A stretch of DNA of 64,000 nucleotides from Dokdonella_A sp044227025 (GCF_044227025.1 NZ_JBGAFX010000003.1:533196-597195), one strand, 5' to 3'; shown: positions 34,157 through 42,814, counted from the stretch's first letter. Notes: generated by a model from the sequence alone, not told the origin. Made by a program: numbers and translations.

Positions 34157-34320
34157 GCTGCGGCGCCGCTCTCCGCACCGCTGCGGCCTTTCGGCGCGTT
34201 CTTCTCGTCCCAGCCGAACTCGGCCTGGCCGCGCATGCGCGATCCGGCGGCGACGGTGAGCGAGCCGGCCTTGAGGTCGCCGATCAGGACGCCGCTCTGC
34301 TGCAGCTCGACCTGCGCCGC
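34153..34320 (-). pseudogene. Bactofilin gene, 3' fragment beyond the IS
   Basis: Reading away from the IS on the minus strand, the frame gives AQVELQQSGVLIGDLKAG, then SLTVAAGSRMRGQAEFGWD and a tail ending SGAAA-stop. These are the last rungs of a bactofilin beta helix and its C-terminal tail. Removing the IS and one copy of the CCGC duplication joins it in frame to the 5' part (EGNIEAA + AQVEL). Confidence 0.92.
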
Positions 34321-34370
34321 TGAATCGCCCCGGCTTTCCCGGAGGCTCCAACCTTTGAGAGGATGGAGTC

Positions 34371-34691
34371 ATGAAGAAGCCCAACAAGTATGCCCCGGAA
34401 GTACGAGAGCGAGCAGTTCGGATGGTGCGCGAGCACCAGGCTGAGCACACCTCGCAGTGGGCGGCGATCGAATCGATTGCTGCCAAGATCGGCTGCACGG
34501 CGCAGACGCTGTGCAACTGGGTTCGGCAGGCCGAGCGCGACCAAGGGTCGCGTGCCGGTCTGACGACGGCGGAGCGAGAGCGCGTGAAGACGCTGGAACG
34601 CGAGGTGAAGGAGCTACGCCAGGCCAACGAGATCCTGCGCAAGGCCAGTGCGTATTTTGCGCAGGCGGAGCTCGACCGCCGATCCAAGTGA
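34371..34691 (+). CDS. IS3-family transposase OrfA
   Basis: This 106-residue protein has the HTH of IS3-family OrfA (YAPEVRERAVRMVREHQ, KIGCTAQTLCNWVRQAE) and a C-terminal leucine-zipper-like helix (TLEREVKELRQANEILRKA). It binds the inverted repeats and, fused to OrfB by -1 frameshifting, gives the active transposase. I see no A6G slippery site; the TTTT at 34655-34658 near the 3' end is the only obvious slip candidate. Confidence 0.95.
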   Translation: MKKPNKYAPEVRERAVRMVREHQAEHTSQWAAIESIAAKIGCTAQTLCNWVRQAERDQGSRAGLTTAERERVKTLEREVKELRQANEILRKASAYFAQAELDRRSK

Positions 34692-35584
34692 TGACGCGTT
34701 TCATCGATGAACACCGGTCGATGTACGGGGTCGAGCCGATCTGCAGGGTATTGCCGATCGCCCCGTCGACGTATTACCTGCACGCGGGGCGCCGCGCCAA
34801 TCCGACGAAGCGACCGGCGCGTCTACAACGCGACGCCGCGTTGCTGCCGCAGGTCAGGCGCGCGTGGGAAGAGAACCAGCAGGTGTACGGGGCGAGGAAG
34901 GTCTGGAAGCAGTTGCAACGTGAGCGCTGGGTCGTGGCCCGTTGTACGGTTGAGCGGCTCATGCGAGAGCTGGGCATCGTCGGCGTGGTCCGTGGAAAGG
35001 CCGTTCGTACGACCAAGCCCGATCCCGGGCGCCCGTGCCCGCTGGATCGCGTGAATCGGCAGTTCAAGGCCGAGCGGCCCGATCAGCTATGGGTGAGCGA
35101 CTACACCTTCGTCTCGACGTGGCAAGGGTTCGCCTACGTGGCCTTCGTGATCGACGTCTATGCACGGCGCATCGTGGGCTGGAAGGTGTCCGCTGGCCAG
35201 CAAACGCAGTTCGTGCTGGACGCACTGGAACAGGCGCTGCATGCGCGAAGTCCGGCGAACCGACTGGTTCATCACAGCGATCGCGGTTCGCAATATGTAT
35301 CGATCCGCTACACCGAACGACTGGCCGAGGCAGGCATCGAACCATCGGTCGGCAGCGTGGGCGACAGCTACGACAATGCACTCGCCGAAACAATCAATGG
35401 CCTGTACAAGGCCGAAGTGGTGCACCGTCAGTCGTGGCGCAGCCGCGAGCAGATCGAACTGGCGACCTTACAGTGGGTCGACTGGTACAACCATCGCCGC
35501 CTGCTCGGCTCCATCGGATACATTCCTCCAGCAGAAGCCGAAGAAAACTATTATCGTCAGCACGAGTCCGCCATCGAGGTGTGA
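34691..35584 (+). CDS. IS3-family transposase OrfB (DDE catalytic part)
   Basis: This 297-residue protein contains the HTH_21 region (MYGVEPICRVLPIAPSTYY) and an rve integrase core. The three acidic residues lie in VSDYTFVSTW, HHSDRGSQYVS and NALAETINGLYKAE, and the closing QWVDWYNHRR is typical. Its ATG overlaps the orfA stop (TGATG), and its frame is open well upstream within orfA, as needed for a -1 frameshift fusion protein. Confidence 0.95.
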   Translation: MTRFIDEHRSMYGVEPICRVLPIAPSTYYLHAGRRANPTKRPARLQRDAALLPQVRRAWEENQQVYGARKVWKQLQRERWVVARCTVERLMRELGIVGVVRGKAVRTTKPDPGRPCPLDRVNRQFKAERPDQLWVSDYTFVSTWQGFAYVAFVIDVYARRIVGWKVSAGQQTQFVLDALEQALHARSPANRLVHHSDRGSQYVSIRYTERLAEAGIEPSVGSVGDSYDNALAETINGLYKAEVVHRQSWRSREQIELATLQWVDWYNHRRLLGSIGYIPPAEAEENYYRQHESAIEV

Positions 35585-35585
35585 C

Positions 35586-35978
35586 TCAAACCAAACAGCC
35601 TCCGGGATTTCCGGGGCGATTCACCGCCGCCTCGATGTTGCCTTCGAGTTCGCCCGCGACGGTGACCTTCTTCGCGCGCACGCCGCCATTGAGCTTGGCG
35701 TCCTTTTCGATCGTGAGATCGCCCTGCACGTTGACGTCGCCCTTGAAGCGGCCGGCGATGCGCACGTGGCCACTGCCTTCGATCTTGCCTTCGATGGTGA
35801 GGTCGGACGCGATCAACGATTCCTTCGCTTCACTGCGTTCGCTCGCGCGCACTGCCGAGGTCGGCATCGCGGCATAGTCGACCATCGGTGGTGTTTCGCG
35901 CGGCGGCGGCGCTGCCGTTTCGGTGGCGAACGCAGGCGCGTCCTTCTTGGCTGAGGATTGTTGATTGAAGATCGCCAT
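35586..35978 (-). pseudogene. Bactofilin gene, 5' fragment truncated by the IS
   Basis: From the ATG at 35978 (GGAGCGGAG upstream) the frame encodes a disordered N-terminal tail with proline-rich PPPRETPPMV and then the bactofilin beta helix: SLIASDLTIEGKIEGSGHVR, GRFKGDVNVQGDLTIEKDAK and KKVTVAGELEGNIEAA. The IS enters at 35624. The remaining codons (VNRPGNPGGCLV-stop) come from the IS end. The fragment contains much of the beta helix, but the last rungs and tail are missing. Bactofilins form cytoskeletal filaments that place peptidoglycan or stalk machinery. Confidence 0.92.
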
Positions 35979-36126
35979 GTCACGCACTCCGCTCCAGGGG
36001 AGCCCGAGCATAGCCACGGGCACCGCCTGAACGTGTGACGACACTCACGGTATGTGCGTTAACATTTTGATGAATAACGAATTCCTTATGTCGTGGGGCG
36101 CGCGTCCCTGCGCGCACAGTTCCACG

Positions 36127-36924
36127 TCAAAGGAACCGGCTCCGTGCCGGGCGGCGCACGCCCTCGCTGACCGGGATGATGTCGCCGACGCTGACGGTTC
36201 CATTCGGTGCCGTCGTGAACTTCGGATCGTATGGATCGTTGCTTTCGCGCAATTGGCGAAACGCGATCGATCCGTCGACTGCCCCGGAACCGGTGATGCC
36301 GAACGCATAGTACGAGTCCGCTTGCGGCGCAGCGCCCGCCCCGCCGACGTTGGTGCCCATGTGTCCGCGGCCGCCGACGAGAACCGGGCTGACCGGCGCA
36401 CCGAGATGCGAGCCGGTCGTCTCCGATCGCGCCTGCTGCCAGCGGTTCTTCGCCCGCCTGAGTGCGACCTCGTCGCCGTAGGTCTTGCGCAAGTCGCGCC
36501 AGAGTTCGTTCGCGCGCGCGTATTCGGCGTCGGACATCGCCGCGTAGGCGCGGTCCCGCGCTTCGACGTAGTCCCTGTCGCCGCGTTCGGCGGCGAGCGC
36601 GAGCCAGGCGAGGCCGAGTGGGCGGTCGACCGCAATGCCGTCGCCGGTCGTGTACATGACACCGAGGTTGTACTCGGCCGGCTTGTATCCCCACGACGAC
36701 GAGACCCGGTACATGTTTACCGCGAACGAGTAGTCGTTCTTGCGGTACGCGCGCACGGCGTCGTAGAAGAACTTCTCGCCCGGGCGCGCGCTGTCGTCCG
36801 GGCGCCGTCCGAACTGCTGGGCAGTCTGCGACTGCATGGGATCGAAGCCCATCGCCTGTGCGACGCCCGTTGTCAATGCAAGCAGGCAGCCAAGGCACGG
36901 CAACATACGTCTTTGCACATGCAT
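36127..36924 (-). CDS. Sel1-repeat secreted protein
   Basis: This 265-residue protein has a signal peptide (LPCLGCLLALTTGVAQA) and two Sel1 repeats (FAVNMYRVSSSWGYKPAEYN, LGVMYTTGDGIAVDRPLGLA), a helical charged stretch and a glycine-rich C-terminal half without recognisable domains. AGAAGGAG stands at good spacing before the ATG at 36924. Sel1 proteins mediate protein-protein contacts in the periplasm. The 148-bp gap to the bactofilin gene includes an A/T-rich stretch near 36056-36090 that may hold the bactofilin promoter. Confidence 0.82.
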   Translation of the reverse strand: MHVQRRMLPCLGCLLALTTGVAQAMGFDPMQSQTAQQFGRRPDDSARPGEKFFYDAVRAYRKNDYSFAVNMYRVSSSWGYKPAEYNLGVMYTTGDGIAVDRPLGLAWLALAAERGDRDYVEARDRAYAAMSDAEYARANELWRDLRKTYGDEVALRRAKNRWQQARSETTGSHLGAPVSPVLVGGRGHMGTNVGGAGAAPQADSYYAFGITGSGAVDGSIAFRQLRESNDPYDPKFTTAPNGTVSVGDIIPVSEGVRRPARSRFL

Positions 36925-37024
36925 CGCACGTCTCCTTCTGCGGTGATGAAAGGATGACGCCGAGGCTAATCCCGAGTTGTCCACTTGTAAACGGGCCGCG
37001 CCCCGGCGGCGCGGCCCGTGCCGG

Positions 37025-39076
37025 TCACTCCGCGGCACCACCGACGGCGGCTTGGCCGAGTTTGAAGAACACGTCCGTATTGTCGAACACGCCGTGGAAG
37101 AGACGCGAACCCTGGCCGTATGCGGACAGCGGAACGTCGGTCGCCGTGTGTACCGCCTGGTCGCCTGGCACCTGGCCGACGATGAGTTTGCCGATTTCCT
37201 TGTTGCGCACGTTCGGATCGAGTGGTGACTGCGTCGGCGGGAACGGTTGCTGCGTGTCCCTCGTCGGGAACAGGCTTGGCAACCAGGTCTCGTAGCGGTC
37301 CGCATTCGCGCCGTAGCCGATCAGCAATTTGCCGTCGATGTTCGTCGTTTGCGGATAGCCGTCGTCGGCGAGCGCGTACTTCGGGAACCTTGCCGCGTCG
37401 TACGTGCCGACGATGGACGATCCCGCGTCCGGATGGTCGGCCAGCGCCGTCGCGCTTACCGCGGACGCACCAATCAACGCCGCACCCGAGCATTCGTGGT
37501 CGGCCGTCACGATGATCAGGGTGTCCGGATGCTTCACGGCGAATGCCTTCGCGACCGCGATCGCGCGGTCGAACTCGAGCACTTCGAGCGGCCAACGGTC
37601 GCTGTCCATCAGGTGCGCCTGCTTGTCGATCGATGCGCCCTCGATCATCGCGACGAAACCGTTCGGATTCTGTGCAAGCACGTCGAGCGCGGCATCGGTC
37701 ATCTCGTCGAGCATCGGCTGGTCGGGGAAGCCGAACGCATCGACGACGGCGCGGTCGCCGCGACGACCCGCTATCTTGTCGTAGGCGACGTTCATGTTCG
37801 AATACGCGAACAGTCCCAGCAGCTGCTTCGGCGGACGACCCGCCTGCATCAGTTCGTCCAGCACCGTCTTGTCCGATGCATAGGCGAAGCCGGCTTGCTG
37901 GAACTCGGCGATCAGGTCGCGCTGCGGATCGATCGCGCCGGGGCTTGCGCTCCATCCGCTGACAATGTCGGCCGGCAGCACGTAGTCGTTCGCGCTGCGC
38001 CGCTGCGAACCGTTCGCCGCTTGCGGGCTGGTGCTGTTGGATTCGTTCGGCAGGAACCACTTGCGCCCGCCGCCCATCAGCACCGCGAGGCCCGTGAGAT
38101 GGCGATCGTCCAGGAATTGGTCGACGATACCGGTGCCGTTGCCGCGTGCGGAGGTATGCACCGCGTTGGCGGCGGGCGTTGCGTCGAACACATCGGCGGT
38201 CGTGACGATGCCGAGCGACTTTCCCTGCAGCGTGTGCAGGTATTCGGACAGGTACTCGACGCGCGGATTGTCGAATGCATCGAGGGTGTCGTCCGGAAAC
38301 ACGCCTTCCTGGTTGTTGTTCGCCTTGTTGCCGGTGACGTAGTTCTGCATGCCGGGGGCGGAGTCGGTCACGATCGAGTTCAGCGATGCGGTCATCACCA
38401 TGCCGGTCTCGGGAAACGTGTCCATCGTCAGCAGGCCTTTCGCCTTGCCCTGCGCATACCCTCTGGCGATGATGCGCGCCGCGGTGCGGTGCGCGGCACC
38501 CATGCCGTCGCCGAGGAACACGATGATGTTCTTGGCGACCGTGCCGGCATCCTTGTCGATGCCGATGATCTCGAAGTTGCCGGTCGCGCTGATCAGGCGG
38601 CCATCATCCTGCTCGGCGACGAACTTCAGTTCGTGCACGCCGGTCGAGCCCTTCGAATAGGCGCGCTGCGAAATCACGGCGGCGTTAGCGGGCAAGCCCG
38701 CGATCAGCTTGCAGCCCGGTTTGCCGGTGGTCTTGCCGTTCGGGTCGACGCAAAGGGCGGCGTCGCCTGTTTCCGTCACGACGCTCGTGCGGGCGAGCCC
38801 GGCCTGATGGAAGCGGTCGGTGACGCCGAGGCCGTCGACGGAGAACGCGAAATTGACGATCGTGCGGCCTGGATCGGGCTGCACGGTCGCCTGCAGGTCG
38901 AACAACTGCCCGGGCAGGAAGCGCGCGACGACGGGCGCAGAATTCCCCGAAGCGAACAATTCACTCGGTGGAGTCAGGCGGGAAATCGTCGCGGCCGCAA
39001 CGGGCAGCGTCGTGCCGGCTATCGCGATCGCGATGACCGTGGCCAGCGGGCGTCGGAGCATGGTGTGGACGTGCAT
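37025..39076 (-). CDS. Alkaline phosphatase with N-terminal extension
   Basis: This 683-residue secreted enzyme has a signal peptide (LATVIAIAIAGTTLPVAAA). The first ~155 mature residues form a beta-rich domain not found in PhoA. The phosphatase domain follows: metal ligand aspartate in VFLGDGMGAAHR, nucleophile serine in VTDSAPGMQNYVTG, then EGASIDKQAHLMDSD and TADHECSG with the remaining zinc ligands. It should hydrolyse phosphate monoesters in the periplasm or outside the cell. It lies 79 bp downstream of a small secreted-protein gene on the same strand, behind a probable Pho box, which implies induction by phosphate starvation through PhoB. Confidence 0.93.
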   Translation of the reverse strand: MHVHTMLRRPLATVIAIAIAGTTLPVAAATISRLTPPSELFASGNSAPVVARFLPGQLFDLQATVQPDPGRTIVNFAFSVDGLGVTDRFHQAGLARTSVVTETGDAALCVDPNGKTTGKPGCKLIAGLPANAAVISQRAYSKGSTGVHELKFVAEQDDGRLISATGNFEIIGIDKDAGTVAKNIIVFLGDGMGAAHRTAARIIARGYAQGKAKGLLTMDTFPETGMVMTASLNSIVTDSAPGMQNYVTGNKANNNQEGVFPDDTLDAFDNPRVEYLSEYLHTLQGKSLGIVTTADVFDATPAANAVHTSARGNGTGIVDQFLDDRHLTGLAVLMGGGRKWFLPNESNSTSPQAANGSQRRSANDYVLPADIVSGWSASPGAIDPQRDLIAEFQQAGFAYASDKTVLDELMQAGRPPKQLLGLFAYSNMNVAYDKIAGRRGDRAVVDAFGFPDQPMLDEMTDAALDVLAQNPNGFVAMIEGASIDKQAHLMDSDRWPLEVLEFDRAIAVAKAFAVKHPDTLIIVTADHECSGAALIGASAVSATALADHPDAGSSIVGTYDAARFPKYALADDGYPQTTNIDGKLLIGYGANADRYETWLPSLFPTRDTQQPFPPTQSPLDPNVRNKEIGKLIVGQVPGDQAVHTATDVPLSAYGQGSRLFHGVFDNTDVFFKLGQAAVGGAAE

Positions 39077-39155
39077 GCGGAATCTCCTGCAGGGTAGGGC
39101 GGTTGACAGGGTCGGCCGACGACGCACGCGTGCGCGCCGGAGCCGGGCGGCGCGG

Positions 39156-39725
39156 TCAGCGCGATGCCTTTTGTTTGCGCGGCATGCTGGTGACCAGCGC
39201 GCGTTCGGATGCAGCGTCAAGCTCAAGGTGGGCAGTGGCGACGCGGCTGCCTGCTTCGCTCTCGCCGACATGCAGGGTGCCGCTCACCTGGACCAGACCT
39301 GGCAGCGCGGGTACGCGCGCCTGCCTCGCATGCGGCAGGCGCACCAGCACCGCGCTCGGCGGGATGTCATCGGCCAGCGATTCGTCCTCGTCGCCGGCGA
39401 AGACGGGCAAAGGCGAAAGCAGGAATGCGCCGGGAATGGGCGGTTGCTGCTGCACGACGTAGCCGACCATGCGCACGCGCCTGCCATCGAGAAGGCGCAG
39501 TCGTTCGGTCGGTTCGAGTCCTTTCGGTCCGATGGGCGTCTTGAACATCTCGGCGAATTTGAGTTCCGCGACGCCCTCGGGGGGCGCCGGCAGGCGACTC
39601 GTGACGGCAAGGGCGCGCGGTGTGCGCGCGATCCCCGATGGCGACGCGGAAGGAGCGGCACCTGCCGATGACGCAACCGCCACGCCGAGCGCGATCAGGC
39701 TGGCGAGGAAGCGTGAGGAATGCAT
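39156..39725 (-). CDS. Secreted protein of unknown function, alkaline phosphatase partner
   Basis: This 189-residue protein has a signal peptide (LASLIALGVAVASSAGAA). Its core is beta-rich: LLDGRRVRMVGYVVQQQ, AFLLSPLPVFAGDEDESLAD and SAVLVRLPHARQA. The RVRMVGY pattern recalls DUF3299-like secreted proteins, but the cysteine motif of that family is absent, so I leave it unnamed. It is the first gene after the Pho box and precedes the phosphatase by 79 bp, suggesting an operon and a role in phosphate acquisition or enzyme maturation. Confidence 0.75.
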   Translation of the reverse strand: MHSSRFLASLIALGVAVASSAGAAPSASPSGIARTPRALAVTSRLPAPPEGVAELKFAEMFKTPIGPKGLEPTERLRLLDGRRVRMVGYVVQQQPPIPGAFLLSPLPVFAGDEDESLADDIPPSAVLVRLPHARQARVPALPGLVQVSGTLHVGESEAGSRVATAHLELDAASERALVTSMPRKQKASR

Positions 39726-39789
39726 GCGTTGTCCCCGGAGTGCGGCGTGGCGGCGCCAGTTGCAAAGCGCTTCACGGTAAGCGGCGGGG

Positions 39790-39818
39790 ATGAAGCTTTG
39801 TTGAAGCGATGGTGACGC
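39790..39818 (-). promoter_or_regulatory. Probable Pho box (three 11-bp-spaced repeats)
   Basis: On the minus strand GCGTCAC (from 39818), GCTTCAA (from 39807) and GCTTCAT (from 39796) follow at exactly 11-bp steps. This is the geometry of PhoB binding sites (7-bp repeat plus 4-bp spacer). A TACCGT hexamer lies about 10 bp further on, where the -10 of a PhoB-activated promoter is expected. It is about 65 bp before the start of the phosphatase operon. Confidence 0.7.
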
Positions 39819-39919
39819 TTGCGAGGCGGATGGCAGGTCCTGTCACCGTGCAGCGCGCACGCGCGGTGCGATTCGACTCCTGCGCAGAAACCGAGGCTGC
39901 GGCGAACGGCGCGAGCACC

Positions 39920-41527
39920 CTACATGCGGAACACGCCGAACCGTCCCTGCTCGACCGGTGCATTGAGGCTTGCCGACAACGCCAGCCCGAGCACCCTGCG
40001 GGTATCCGCAGGGTCGATGATGCCGTCGTCCCACAGGCGCGCGCTCGCGTAGTAGGGATGGCCCTGGCGTTCGTACTGCTCGCGGATTGGCGCCTTGAAC
40101 GCGTCTTCTTCGTCCTTCGACCAGTCCTTGCCGGCCGCTTCGAGGCCGTCGCGCTTGACTGTCGCGAGCACGCTTGCAGCCTGCTCGCCGCCCATCACCG
40201 AGATGCGCGCGTTCGGCCACATCCACAGGAACCTCGGCTGGTAGCCGCGGCCGCACATCGCGTAGTTGCCGGCGCCGAAGCTGCCGCCGATGACGACGGT
40301 GAACTTGGGCACGTGCGAGCACGCGACCGCGGTGACCATCTTCGCGCCGTCCTTGGCGATGCCGGCCTGCTCGTACTTCTTGCCGACCATGAAGCCGGTG
40401 ATGTTCTGCAGGAATACCAGCGGCACGTTGCGCTGGTTGCACAGCTCGATGAAGTGCGCGCCCTTGAGCGCACTCTCGGCGAACAGGATGCCGTTGTTGG
40501 CGACGATGCCGACCGGGTAACCGTGGATGTGCGCGAAGCCGGTGACGAGGGTCTTGCCGTAGCGTGCCTTGAACTCCTGCAGCTCGGAGCCGTCGACGAT
40601 GCGCGCGATCACCTCGCGGATGTCGAACGGGATGCGCGTGTCGCGCGGCACGCAACCGTAGAGTTCGTCCGCCGCGTACAGCGGTTCGCGCGGTTCGGCC
40701 AGCGCAAGCGCGATCGGCTTGCTGCGGTTGAGGCTGGCGACGATGCCGCGCGCGATGTCGAGCGCGTGCGCGTCGTTCTCGGCGAAGTGGTCGGCGACGC
40801 CCGAGATCGAGGTATGCACGTCGGCGCCACCGAGCGTTTCGGCGTCGACGACTTCGCCGGTCGCCGCCTTCACCAGGGGCGGGCCGCCGAGGAAGATCGT
40901 GCCTTGTTCCTTCACGATGATCGTCTCGTCGCTCATCGCCGGCACGTAGGCGCCACCGGCGGTGCACGAGCCCATCACGACCGCGACCTGCGCGATGCCG
41001 AGCGCGCTCATGCGTGCCTGGTTGTAGAAGATGCGGCCGAAATGCTCCTTGTCCGGGAACACCTCATCCTGCAGCGGCAGGAACGCGCCGCCGGAGTCGA
41101 CCAGGTAGATGCAGGGCAGGCGGTTCTCGAGCGCGACTTCCTGCGCGCGCAGGTGCTTCTTCACCGTCATCGGGAAGTAGGTGCCGCCCTTGACCGTCGC
41201 GTCGTTCGCGATCACCAGCACTTCGACGCCCCGCACGCGGCCGATGCCGGTGATGACGCCGGCGCAGGGCGCGGCGTCGTCGTACATGCCGTGCGCGGCG
41301 AGCGGCGACAGTTCGAGGAATGGCGAGCCGGGATCGAGCAGCGCGCGGATGCGCTCGCGCGGCAGCAGCTTGCCGCGCTCGGTGTGCTTCATGCGTGCCT
41401 TCTCGCCGCCGCCCTGTGCGACCCGCGCCATCTCCTTGCGCAGGTCGTCGACCGTTTCGCGCAGTTGCGCCGCGTTGGCCTGGAAGTCGGGTGAGCGAAG
41501 GTCGATCTGCGAGCGGATCTGCGGCAT
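39920..41527 (-). CDS. mccB: Methylcrotonyl-CoA carboxylase, beta (carboxyltransferase) subunit
   Basis: This 535-residue subunit transfers CO2 from biotin to 3-methylcrotonyl-CoA in leucine breakdown. It has the N- and C-terminal crotonase-like carboxyltransferase halves. Family landmarks are VIANDATVKGGTYFP, IYLVDSGGAFLPLQ, VVMGSCTAGGAYVPAMSDE, GTIFLGGPPLVKAATGE and GGSFGAGNYAMCGRGYQPRF. These match MccB rather than propionyl-CoA carboxylase. The biotin-bearing alpha subunit is not in the window. ATG at 41527 begins the standard MPQIRS start; upstream frame is repeat translation. Confidence 0.94.
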   Translation of the reverse strand: MPQIRSQIDLRSPDFQANAAQLRETVDDLRKEMARVAQGGGEKARMKHTERGKLLPRERIRALLDPGSPFLELSPLAAHGMYDDAAPCAGVITGIGRVRGVEVLVIANDATVKGGTYFPMTVKKHLRAQEVALENRLPCIYLVDSGGAFLPLQDEVFPDKEHFGRIFYNQARMSALGIAQVAVVMGSCTAGGAYVPAMSDETIIVKEQGTIFLGGPPLVKAATGEVVDAETLGGADVHTSISGVADHFAENDAHALDIARGIVASLNRSKPIALALAEPREPLYAADELYGCVPRDTRIPFDIREVIARIVDGSELQEFKARYGKTLVTGFAHIHGYPVGIVANNGILFAESALKGAHFIELCNQRNVPLVFLQNITGFMVGKKYEQAGIAKDGAKMVTAVACSHVPKFTVVIGGSFGAGNYAMCGRGYQPRFLWMWPNARISVMGGEQAASVLATVKRDGLEAAGKDWSKDEEDAFKAPIREQYERQGHPYYASARLWDDGIIDPADTRRVLGLALSASLNAPVEQGRFGVFRM

Positions 41528-41627
41528 GGCGTTCACGGCGGGAGCGAATCCCGCGATGAAAGCACAGCGCCGCGATTCAGGCCAGCTTCGCGGCGCAGGT
41601 CGAACGGCAGCGCGGGCGGAGTCCGTG

Positions 41628-41855
41628 TGTTTCGACTCCGCTGCGCTACGCTCAACACGAACGGCCAAAGGAACAGAGGCCATTCGCTCAACACGAACGG
41701 CCAGGGAAGAAAGGCGGTTCACCCCCGCGACGCGAACGGCCAGGGAACAAAGGCCGTTCACCCTGAGCGCAGGCGCACAGCGCCGGAGTCGAAGGGCGGC
41801 GCGGGTCGGGTCCGGCGTTTCGACTCTGCTGCGCTCGGCACGAACGGCCGGGGAG
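41628..41855. repeat. Extragenic repeat cluster between mccB and a cupredoxin gene
   Basis: The 353-bp gap 41528-41880 holds no gene. It contains at least six ACGAACGGCC units (three preceded by CTCAACACG, GCGACGC or CTCGGC), a CACCCTGAGCGCAGGCGCA block and CCGGAGTCGAAGGGCG. These are modules of the repeat at 9260-9506 arranged in direct and inverted order. Confidence 0.8.
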
Positions 41856-41880
41856 AAGAGCGCTTACCCGGGCGCGTTCG

Positions 41881-42672
41881 TTACGGGCAGGTCAGCCCCG
41901 CCGGCAAGGTCACGCGGATGATCGGCAGCGATCCGCTGGCGAACCCCGGAACCGTCGATGCCCAATCCAGCGTGCCGTGGTTGCAGTCGCTGAAGCGCAG
42001 CGTCAACGTGCCCCAGGTCGTGTTCGTCACCTGTGACGGATCGAAATTCGGTGCGAAGCGGCCGCCGGGTCCATTGATCGTGGAGACCGTGATGGTCGCG
42101 TGATCGCCATTGACGATCGGGCCAACGCCACCGATCCACGCCTGCCCGCCCGCCGGCGCGAACGTGTAGACCTCGGCGACGAGGTTGCCGTCGGCGAGCA
42201 CCTCGAGGCCGAGCCCGAGCTGGCCGGTCACGCCGGCATCGACCCAGGTGCCGGTGAAGCCGCTCGTGATCGGCACGTTGGCGCTGGTCGACCGCACCGT
42301 GATCGTGCCGGTCATGCCCATGCTGCCGTGGTTGTCGCAGTGGTAGGAAACGCTGCCGGGATGGTCGAACACCACCGTCGCATGCCATTCGCTGGCGCTC
42401 GGCTCGCCGCTGCCGCCGCCGCCATCGCAGCCCTGCGCGCACCGGAACGATTCATCGTCGGCATGCACGTTGTGAGCGCCGCCGGCGTTCGTGAAGACGA
42501 CGCTGTCACCCGCGTTGATGGTCAGGTTCGCAGGGGAAAACATCAGCACATCCTGGTCGCCGTAGTATCCGCTGGTGACGCCGCCGACAATGACCGAGTG
42601 GGTCGCGGCGGTTGCCGCGCCGGAGGCGAGCAGGGCCATTGCGAAGAGCAGGCGCAGGGAATGGGCAGGCAT
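41881..42672 (-). CDS. Secreted cupredoxin (type 1 copper) fused to a Xanthomonadales C-terminal domain
   Basis: This 263-residue protein has a signal peptide (LRLLFAMALLASGAATAA). A plastocyanin-like domain (residues ~24-130) carries copper ligands His in GAHNVHADDE and Cys-His-Met in SYHCDNHGSMGM. A second domain (~140-263) has the pattern TWVDAGVTGQLGLGLEVLA, YTFAPAGGQAWIGG, WGTLTLRFSDCNHG and LPAGLTC. I know it as a recurrent extracellular domain in Xanthomonadales secreted proteins, of unknown role. The protein probably transfers electrons or binds copper in the periplasm. Confidence 0.88.
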   Translation of the reverse strand: MPAHSLRLLFAMALLASGAATAATHSVIVGGVTSGYYGDQDVLMFSPANLTINAGDSVVFTNAGGAHNVHADDESFRCAQGCDGGGGSGEPSASEWHATVVFDHPGSVSYHCDNHGSMGMTGTITVRSTSANVPITSGFTGTWVDAGVTGQLGLGLEVLADGNLVAEVYTFAPAGGQAWIGGVGPIVNGDHATITVSTINGPGGRFAPNFDPSQVTNTTWGTLTLRFSDCNHGTLDWASTVPGFASGSLPIIRVTLPAGLTCP

Positions 42673-42814
42673 GGCGTACTCCAGATCCGACGGTTGACGG
42701 ACATGGGTACCGCGAGGATCGCGCAAGGTTGCCGGCGCCTCGCGCCGAAAACGCAACCGGCCGCGCGAGGCGGCCGGTGCGTCGATCGTCAACCGCAGGA
42801 ATGCGGCTGCGGGA

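Larger units (their letters stand above)
34321..35623 (+). mobile_element. IS3-family insertion sequence (IS51-like), 1303 bp
   Basis: The ends are 27-bp inverted repeats at 34321-34347 and 35597-35623. They share TGAATCGCCCCGG and TCCCGGAGGCT around three mismatched bases. A 4-bp target duplication CCGC flanks the element (34317-34320 and 35624-35627). Inside are OrfA and OrfB of an IS3-family transposase in -1 relation. The element is intact and so may still move. It sits in the bactofilin gene in the opposite orientation to that gene. Confidence 0.96.

Noticed and set aside
39809..41494. Long plus-strand reading frame (561 codons) opposite mccB
   Set aside because: It is antisense to a well-supported carboxylase gene and reads as Arg/Asp/Val-rich low-complexity sequence, typical of the shadow frame in GC-rich DNA.
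41528..41761. N-terminal extension of mccB through the upstream repeats
   Set aside because: The extra residues (AVRVER repeats) are translated extragenic repeats; the standard MccB N terminus begins at 41527.
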